Shown here in pieces: positions 21,852 to 26,505 of a DNA stretch of 26,505 nt. Origin of the DNA: an uncultured Methanofollis sp. Its GTDB lineage: Archaea; Halobacteriota; Methanomicrobia; Methanomicrobiales; Methanofollaceae. Numbering within the stretch: the stretch's first letter is position 1; the number at the start of each line of letters is the position of its first letter. The position numbers and the translations under genes are program-made. Where the stretch lies: assembly GCF_937919355.1 (NCBI RefSeq), contig NZ_CALFSA010000229.1, positions 1 through 26,505 of the forward strand. The letters run 5' to 3'. Below the pieces are notes generated by a model, which saw only the letters and a program-made list of their open reading frames with translations, searched no databases and was not told the DNA's origin.

Positions 21852-22891
21852 CCGGTACCTTCTCCCTGAGGGACACTTCCGTCCTGATCAGTTACATCGC
21901 CGTCGCCGCAGTCATCGCCTTCTTCTTCGCCCACATGGATGCAGGCTGGGGCGGTATCGACGGCCAGCGTTTTCATGAGATGGCCGGGACTATCCTCGCG
22001 GGCATGACGCCGTATGTCGATTTCGTCGACCCGAAGCCACCTCTGCTCTATTTCACCATCGCCCTGCTGGACCATCTCGTCCCGGGCGGTGCCGCAGACG
22101 GCGTGGTGATGGCCGCCCTGAATGTGGGGTCGGCACTCATTCTCTGGCGGATCGGGGTCGAGGACTACGGGCGAGTCGCCGGATATTCGGCGGGTCTCCT
22201 GTACCTTGTCGGTGCCGGACTTGTGCAGGGATATTTCCTCTTCAGCGAACAGTTTGCGGTCTTCCTGGTCCTCTGCGCATATGCCCTCGCACGTCGGTCG
22301 CGTTTTGCCGGGTCTGGCCTTGCCCTCGGCCTCGCCTGCGGGTTCAAGCAGTATGCGGTCCTCGGTGCAGTCCCCCTCCTGCTGTTGATGCGGGCCGAGG
22401 GCGACCGCCGCTACCACCGCTTCGTCCTCCCGGCGGTGACGGCCGCCCTTCTCCCCTTCGGTGTGATGTACCTGGCATATGGCGCCGATGCAGTCTCCGG
22501 AGCCCTTTTCTGGACATGCGGGGTCGCCCCGGCCTACCTCTCCGGCTCAGAGATCCCGGAGATACCGAATTATCGTTCTGAGAGTTCTTTTAGCCTTGTC
22601 GTCAACCTGGTGGCAAGCATTGCGATGGTCCTGCCGACCCTCCTCTTTGCCGGGGCGAGCGTTGCACGGCGGGGGCTCAGGACACCTCCCGAAAAAGCCC
22701 TGGGCCTTTTTGCCCTCCTGTTTGTTCTGACGGTCCTGATCAGGCAATTTCTCCATTACTGGATCATGGCCCTGCCCTTCCTCGCCCTCCTCGCCTGCAG
22801 GGAGTTTGCGGACGACCGTCCGGTCGGGGCAGGGATATGCTTTCCTCTCCCTGAACCCTGCGGGGAGGAGAGGCAAGGGGAGAAGGAGTAA
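21848..22891 (+). CDS. Polytopic GT-C type glycosyltransferase-like membrane protein
   Basis: The 347-residue protein has about eight to nine hydrophobic helices and the start pattern of dolichyl-phosphate-sugar dependent glycosyltransferases. An Asp in the first extracytoplasmic loop (GGIDGQ, Asp38) is followed by YVDFVDPKPPLLYF (56-69), the typical PY-x-DF-x-x-KPP signature of the PMT/ArnT-like and RgtA/B/C/D-like families. Members transfer sugars outside the membrane. At 347 residues it is shorter than usual (often 450-600), lacking a large C-terminal domain. GTG at 21848 is chosen because GGAGG lies 8 nt before it. Next to pilin and surface-protein genes rich in sequons, it may glycosylate them or make surface polymers; this is inference. 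Confidence 0.83.
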   Translation: MTGTFSLRDTSVLISYIAVAAVIAFFFAHMDAGWGGIDGQRFHEMAGTILAGMTPYVDFVDPKPPLLYFTIALLDHLVPGGAADGVVMAALNVGSALILWRIGVEDYGRVAGYSAGLLYLVGAGLVQGYFLFSEQFAVFLVLCAYALARRSRFAGSGLALGLACGFKQYAVLGAVPLLLLMRAEGDRRYHRFVLPAVTAALLPFGVMYLAYGADAVSGALFWTCGVAPAYLSGSEIPEIPNYRSESSFSLVVNLVASIAMVLPTLLFAGASVARRGLRTPPEKALGLFALLFVLTVLIRQFLHYWIMALPFLALLACREFADDRPVGAGICFPLPEPCGEERQGEKE

Positions 22892-22896
22892 AAAAG
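22888..22896 (-). terminator. T-tract at the end of the META-domain gene
   Basis: Six consecutive A residues on the plus strand just after the glycosyltransferase stop read as a T6 tract on the minus strand, a few bases after the end of the triple META-domain gene. The convergent genes are only 11 nt apart. Confidence 0.35.
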
Positions 22897-22902
22897 ATAT
22901 TT

Positions 22903-24093
22903 TCAGGCCTTCGCCCTGAAGTCGAGGACTGCCGTACCGTTCTCATCCAGGAGGGAGAGACGGTCCCCCTCGATGGTATAACTCTTCATCGCTTCAAGGA
23001 GGCCAAGGTAGGTACTTTCCTGCTCCATGACCCCCTCGGGTTCGGCGCAGGACATCTTCGTGGACCCTGCCGGCCCGAATGTCAGGGACGACCCCGAGAG
23101 GTTGTAGGAGGCGAAGTAGTTGTTGCACCCGGCCGAACCCGTGACTTTGCCGTCATCCCCGAAGACGGCGGTGATCCCGGATCCTGCAATGACCGAACTG
23201 ACGGCGTCGCCGGTGTGGAGGGACTCAAGTGTCCAGTTCGTCCCGACAAGGGGTTCTGGCTCGGGTGGGACGGCCTTCACAAACATCAGGACCTTCGTGC
23301 CGTTTGCATCCATCAGGGTCAGTTCTTCTCCCTCGATCGCGAAGGAGGCGACCGAACCGAGGAGCCCGAGGTAGGTGCTCTCCTGGTCCATCACGCCCGG
23401 GTTCTCGCAGTACATCTCGGTGAACCCGAGTGCGCCGACCGTCATCTTCGCGCCGTCCACGGTGTATGTCCCGAAGTAGTGGTTGCACCCGGCCGAACCT
23501 CCGAAGCCGTCCTCTGTGAAGACGGCGGTGACGGTCGTGCCGGCGATGACCGAACTGATGGCGTCACCGGTGTGATAGGACGCGAGAGTCCAGTCTGTCC
23601 CGACGAGGGGTTCGGGTGTGGGCGGCACATGCTTCTTGAACTCAAGGACTGCGGTGCCGTTCCCGTCGAAGAAGGTCAGGGCCCCGTCCCTGAACTCATA
23701 GGTCTTCACCGTGCCAAGGAGTCCAAGGTACGCACTCTCCTGGTCCATCACGCCCGGCTTCATGCAGTACATCAGCGTCGAGCCTGCGGGGCCGAAGGTG
23801 ATCGCTTTACCATTCACGGTGTATGAAGCGGAGTAGTGGTTGCACCCGGCAGAACCACCGGCGGTTTTGTTCTCGCCGAACACAAGGGTGACAGGCGTCC
23901 CTTCGAGGGCGTTCACCATCGAACCGTTCTGTGCGTACGAGACGAGGTCCCAGGTGGTGCCGTCCAGGTCGATCGCCGGGACCGTTTCATTCCCGCCAGG
24001 TGCCTGCCCCGTACATCCGGCGGCAAGGAGACACGCGGCGAGGACGAGGGCCGTACCCGCCAGGGGCAGGGCCTTTCGCATGGTGTCCTTCAT
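22903..24093 (-). CDS. Lipoprotein with three META (HslJ-like) domains
   Basis: From the ATG at 24093 the protein has 396 residues. The N-terminus is a lipoprotein signal (MKDTMRKALPLAGTALVLAAC then LLAAGC, with the lipid Cys about residue 27). Three consecutive META domains follow, at about 44-154, 163-273 and 282-394. Each begins with GTxWTLxS, has GGSAGCNHY (or GSAGCNNY) and a later M-x-C, then MDQESTYLGLL and a final strand LxxxDxNGTxVLxF. The GC-N and M-x-C cysteines probably form a disulfide in each domain. META domains occur in heat-shock protein HslJ and secreted proteins, with a proposed stress or protease-inhibitor role that is not proven. The frame extends to 24165, but a TATA-like box near 24122-24132 would lie inside that extension. 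ATGs at 24102 or 24081 are alternatives. Confidence 0.9.
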   Translation of the reverse strand: MKDTMRKALPLAGTALVLAACLLAAGCTGQAPGGNETVPAIDLDGTTWDLVSYAQNGSMVNALEGTPVTLVFGENKTAGGSAGCNHYSASYTVNGKAITFGPAGSTLMYCMKPGVMDQESAYLGLLGTVKTYEFRDGALTFFDGNGTAVLEFKKHVPPTPEPLVGTDWTLASYHTGDAISSVIAGTTVTAVFTEDGFGGSAGCNHYFGTYTVDGAKMTVGALGFTEMYCENPGVMDQESTYLGLLGSVASFAIEGEELTLMDANGTKVLMFVKAVPPEPEPLVGTNWTLESLHTGDAVSSVIAGSGITAVFGDDGKVTGSAGCNNYFASYNLSGSSLTFGPAGSTKMSCAEPEGVMEQESTYLGLLEAMKSYTIEGDRLSLLDENGTAVLDFRAKA

Positions 24094-24119
24094 AGGTCGC
24101 ATGAGGAGGAGTGGATCCC

Positions 24120-24135
24120 ATCGATACATATAAGA
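24120..24135 (-). promoter_or_regulatory. TATA box of the META-domain lipoprotein gene
   Basis: On the minus strand cttatatgta occurs at about 24134-24125. Standard spacing puts the transcription start near 24102, so translation begins at 24102, 24093 or 24081 and not at the upstream ATG of the long frame. Confidence 0.45.
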
Positions 24136-24415
24136 TCCCATGACTGCGAGAATATTCGCACCCATACGTGCCCTAAATCTGAATCTGTGGCACCATAGGC
24201 GTTTTGTGGAAGGATAGGGTCATTGGCTGGCGGCGGGCACGACACCCTCCGTCCTTCCAGGTGCTCATCACGGTGCCCGGGGACGTCGCTGACTCGGCAG
24301 AGGGGGATGTCATGCAGGGACACGCGAGCATTTCTCGGCTTTCTGCACAAAAGCCCGCTTCGAGAAGAAGCACCGGTGAGTATTAGAACAGTGCGGGCGA
24401 TCGTCTTCTGCCTGC

Positions 24416-25207
24416 ATGACGATCGATCCCGCCTCTGTCTGGGTGGCCTTCGGGTTGACCCTCCTCGCCGGTCTCTCGACCGGTATCGGGAGCCTTATCG
24501 TCTTCTTCACCAGCAGGACAAACACCCGTCTGCTCTCGGTCGGCCTCGGCTTCTCGGCCGGTGTCATGGTCTACATCTCTTTTGTGGAGTTCCTCACTCT
24601 CGCGAGGGACGCCGTCGGCGTTGGGCGGGCCTCGGTCGCCTTCTTCGGCGGCATGATCGGCATCGCCGTGATCGACCGCCTCGTCCCCTTCCCCCAGAAC
24701 CCTCACGAGATGAGGCGGGTGGAGGAGGTCTCCGCCCCGGTCCGGGGATCGGGGTCTGCCGGCCTCTACCGGACAGGCATCGTCGCCGCCGGTGCGATCG
24801 CTCTCCATAACATGCCCGAAGGCATGGTAACCTTCTCCAGCGCCCTCATCGACCCCGGTCTTGGCGCTGCGATCGCAGTCGCCATCGCCATCCACAACAT
24901 TCCCGAGGGCATCGCGGTCTCCGTCCCGATCTATTACGCGACAGGGAGCAGGGTGCAGGCCTTTGGGTACTCTCTCCTCTCCGGCATCGCCGAACCGGTC
25001 GGCGCCCTGATCGTTTTCCTTATCCTCTCCCCTGTCATGGACGCCGCACTCACCGGCGTCATCTTTGCTGTGGTCGCAGGCATCATGGTCTTTGTCGCCC
25101 TCGACGAACTCCTCCCGGCAGCGCGGGAGTACGGGGAGGCGCACCTCTCGATCTACGGCCTGATCGCCGGCATGACCCTGATGGCCGTGGTCCTTGCGGT
25201 GATGTGA
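24416..25207 (+). CDS. zupT: ZIP-family metal transporter, ZupT-like
   Basis: The 263-residue membrane protein has about eight helices and the metal-site motifs of the ZIP family: HNMPEG at 131-136 in TM4, HNIPEG at 160-165 in TM5, and AEPVG at 192-196 in the following helix. An upstream GFSAGVMVYISFVEFL (45-60) carries the conserved Glu of TM2. Members import zinc and other divalent metals. The size and motif order match bacterial and archaeal ZupT. The His-rich cytoplasmic loop seen in eukaryotic members is replaced by a short charged loop (NPHEMRRVEEV). The gene stands alone; a small GCTTC/GAAGC hairpin lies about 45 nt upstream. ATG 24416 is the first in frame giving a normal N-terminus. 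Confidence 0.93.
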   Translation: MTIDPASVWVAFGLTLLAGLSTGIGSLIVFFTSRTNTRLLSVGLGFSAGVMVYISFVEFLTLARDAVGVGRASVAFFGGMIGIAVIDRLVPFPQNPHEMRRVEEVSAPVRGSGSAGLYRTGIVAAGAIALHNMPEGMVTFSSALIDPGLGAAIAVAIAIHNIPEGIAVSVPIYYATGSRVQAFGYSLLSGIAEPVGALIVFLILSPVMDAALTGVIFAVVAGIMVFVALDELLPAAREYGEAHLSIYGLIAGMTLMAVVLAVM

Positions 25208-25521
25208 GTTGGCCTCTCTGCATTTCCCCTCATGGCAGATCAGGAGTGTCACCAGATTTCAAGGTCAATTTTTCTTCTTCGTACGTTCTGAAAATAAACA
25301 GTGCACGATAATACCCCGATAAAAAAAGCATAAACCATATTAAACATTGTAATAAATATGGGACAGTATCGTTCACGACGCCTTGCATATGATATAGTGC
25401 AACCGCCAGACGTGTGGCAAATATGATTATTGAAGGTATTTTTCGGAGACCGGGACAGGGAGACATGTATGGACCAGAGGAGTGAAGTTCCGGGGTCGCC
25501 GGCGCCCCGCAGGTGGGTATC
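25208..25521. other. AT-rich intergenic region after zupT
   Basis: This stretch of about 310 bases is clearly richer in A and T than its surroundings from about 25260 to 25440. It holds a T5 plus CTTCTTC pyrimidine tract (25269-25280), a likely zupT terminator, and TATA-like strings (catatgatatag, about 25386-25398; caaatatgatta, about 25420-25431) that may drive the next gene. Two overlapping minus-strand frames of about 95 codons with one hydrophobic stretch each exist here, but neither has a ribosome site or family match. No RNA gene was recognised. Confidence 0.4.
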
Positions 25522-26199
25522 ATGGTAAATTCTCACAACCAGTGCGGGGTATGGCCGGACATCCCCGTATCAGGGGGCGCGGCAGGACCTCTCGATTATA
25601 ATCTCCTGATCGATAAGATCATCAAGGTGGTCCCCCACGACCTGCGGCCCATCGGGAATGTCGAACCTCTCTGCCCGTACTGCGATGCGTATTTGAAAGA
25701 GAAACCGAATGCATCGAAGAAGTGCCCATCATGCCGCAATATCATCCATGTTCAGAAACGACCCCTTGACGGCATACGGGTGCTGCTCACCGACGAACAA
25801 CTGGAGGTGCTGGGCATCCAGGAATATATTTCCCGGGGCGACTATGCCCGCCAGATCGAGACGTTGAAGGAAAAGATGCAGGGTCTTCAGTCTTCAGGAA
25901 ACAGGACATGGCTTTTTGACGGCGGCATCTATGGCCGGTTCGTCCCCCTTGAGGCCTTCTGCATGCATGGGAGGGTCATCACCGCGGGTTCGCCCGAAGA
26001 GCGTGAGGCCCTCATAGTCTTATGCACACCCGGGTGTTCGGGGGGACCGCTCCCCGCCCATGGCACGTTCTCTGACGACTACTCCTATGCAGCCCAGCGC
26101 TACGAGAGAGCGCTTGAAGTCCTCCAGCTCCTCCCGGAGAGCAGGCAAAAGAGCGACTATGCCAGAGGACTGAGAAAGATCGTCGGGTACGACGAATGA
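25522..26199 (+). CDS. Zinc-ribbon protein of unknown function
   Basis: The 225-residue soluble protein has a treble-clef/zinc-ribbon pair CPYC at 51-54 and CPSC at 68-71, followed by IIHVQKRPLDGIRVLLTDEQ (about 74-93). This 'ribbon, basic strand, then V-L-L-T-D/E-E-Q' layout occurs in several uncharacterised proteins with DNA/RNA contexts. A short charged helix (102-117) and a C-terminal domain with LCTPGCSGGP and an amphipathic stretch (AAQRYERALEVLQLLPE) follow. I do not recognise the family. ATG 25522 is preferred over GTG 25513 because AGGTGGG is then properly placed as ribosome site. The stop overlaps an ATG (ATGA) that opens the TnpB-like frame downstream, possibly by chance. Confidence 0.75.
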   Translation: MVNSHNQCGVWPDIPVSGGAAGPLDYNLLIDKIIKVVPHDLRPIGNVEPLCPYCDAYLKEKPNASKKCPSCRNIIHVQKRPLDGIRVLLTDEQLEVLGIQEYISRGDYARQIETLKEKMQGLQSSGNRTWLFDGGIYGRFVPLEAFCMHGRVITAGSPEEREALIVLCTPGCSGGPLPAHGTFSDDYSYAAQRYERALEVLQLLPESRQKSDYARGLRKIVGYDE

Positions 26200-26505
26200 A
26201 GGACTCCGGGAAAAACCCTCACGTGACATACTCCCCTGATGCTACTGTCCCGTCTGGCCACTCCAGAACTCCTCACCTCCTCCGGCAGGAAAAGATGACC
26301 TGCAGGAGGAGACTGGCACTGTATAATGAACGGATCGCCAGCAGACGACTCAATTTTGCTCACCAGACCTCCCGGCAGTTGGTGGACCGGTTCGGTACAA
26401 TTGTGTTCGAGGATCTGAACATCCAGAAGATGCAGAAATGCGGGCGTGACACAACACGTCAGGCTCCGCGTGCTGACAACGCGCCGCGGCGCGTTGTCAT
26501 GCCGA
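26196..26505 (+). pseudogene. TnpB-like (IS200/IS605 OrfB) fragment, runs off the window
   Basis: This frame is open from an ATG at 26196 to the window edge and encodes in its middle LLRQEKMTCRRRLALYNERI, then ASRRLNFAHQTSRQLVDRFG and TIVFEDLNIQKM (26280-26432). That matches the central part of TnpB nucleases of IS200/IS605 elements: the basic helix before the RuvC II strand, and FEDLNI with the catalytic Glu (codon at 26409). The first 28 residues have no TnpB character, and the normal 150-200 residue N-terminal region is missing. After QKM the similarity fades into a stretch containing a large palindrome. It is most likely a decayed element remnant. A TnpB that is complete beyond the window cannot be excluded, but its N-terminus is not here. 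Confidence 0.6.
26474..26499. repeat. Perfect 26-bp palindrome
   Basis: TGACAACGCGCCG is followed directly by its reverse complement CGGCGCGTTGTCA, giving a 26-bp palindrome without spacer. It lies just after the TnpB-like homology, within its open frame. It could be an insertion-element end hairpin, a terminator stem or a protein-binding site. The sequence around it ends six bases later, so the context is unknown. Confidence 0.9.

Noticed and set aside
24094..24165. Longer N-terminus of the META-domain lipoprotein
   Set aside because: The extra 24 residues precede the signal peptide and contain the probable TATA box; lipoprotein signals start close to the N-terminus.
24223..24810. 195-codon frame overlapping the start of zupT
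   Set aside because: Most of it is an out-of-frame reading of zupT, rich in Arg/Pro/His; zupT has unmistakable family motifs.
25230..25536. Two minus-strand frames of about 95 codons with hydrophobic stretches
   Set aside because: They overlap each other in different frames, lack ribosome sites and family features, and lie in AT-rich DNA where hydrophobic translations arise by chance.

Overview
The window looks like a chromosome segment of a methanogenic archaeon of the order Methanomicrobiales (Methanofollis/Methanoculleus type). The evidence is the archaeal type IV pilin N-termini (the AVSPVxGVML class), a DUF3821-type surface protein ending in a PGF-CTERM-like tail, archaeal PilB/PilC-type assembly proteins, TATA-box promoters often placed about 25-30 nt before the start codon, T-tract terminators and GC-rich coding sequence with AT-rich promoters. 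The genus is an inference; no rRNA gene or other marker is present.

Layout. (1) 2-1377: end of a FecCD-type metal-chelate/cobalamin ABC permease and its ATPase. (2) 1701-3932: an acetamidase/formamidase and an APC-family permease in one operon. (3) 4176-6275: a DHA2-type MFS exporter and a small winged-helix plus PAS-like regulator. (4) 6428-7345: a glycosylation-site-rich lipoprotein built from three repeats. (5) 7479-17354, minus strand: a tightly packed operon of eight genes, in transcription order a PGF-CTERM surface protein, a membrane-anchored transglutaminase-like protein whose catalytic Cys is Ser, a PilB/FlaI-type ATPase, a PilC/FlaJ-type membrane platform, and four pilin-like proteins. 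(6) 17355-17602: a divergent promoter region with an inverted repeat. (7) 17603-21656, plus strand: six more pilin genes. (8) 21848-25207: a GT-C type membrane glycosyltransferase, a triple META-domain lipoprotein (minus strand) and a ZIP/ZupT metal transporter. (9) 25208-26505: an AT-rich gap, a zinc-ribbon protein of unknown function, and the beginning of a TnpB-like fragment with a perfect 26-bp palindrome at the window edge.

The most interesting part is 7.5-21.7 kb, which reads as one cell-surface filament system. The assembly ATPase and platform, ten class DUF1628-like pilins, an S-layer-like protein and a probably non-catalytic transglutaminase fold protein are arranged in two divergent operons. 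Eight of the ten pilins fall into two C-terminal types, called A and B here. They occur as four A-then-B pairs, each with the B start overlapping the A stop (A-B-A-B-A-B on the plus strand and one A-B pair at the end of the minus operon). This suggests filaments made of paired subunits. No prepilin peptidase, archaellum chemotaxis-coupling genes or archaeosortase are in the window.
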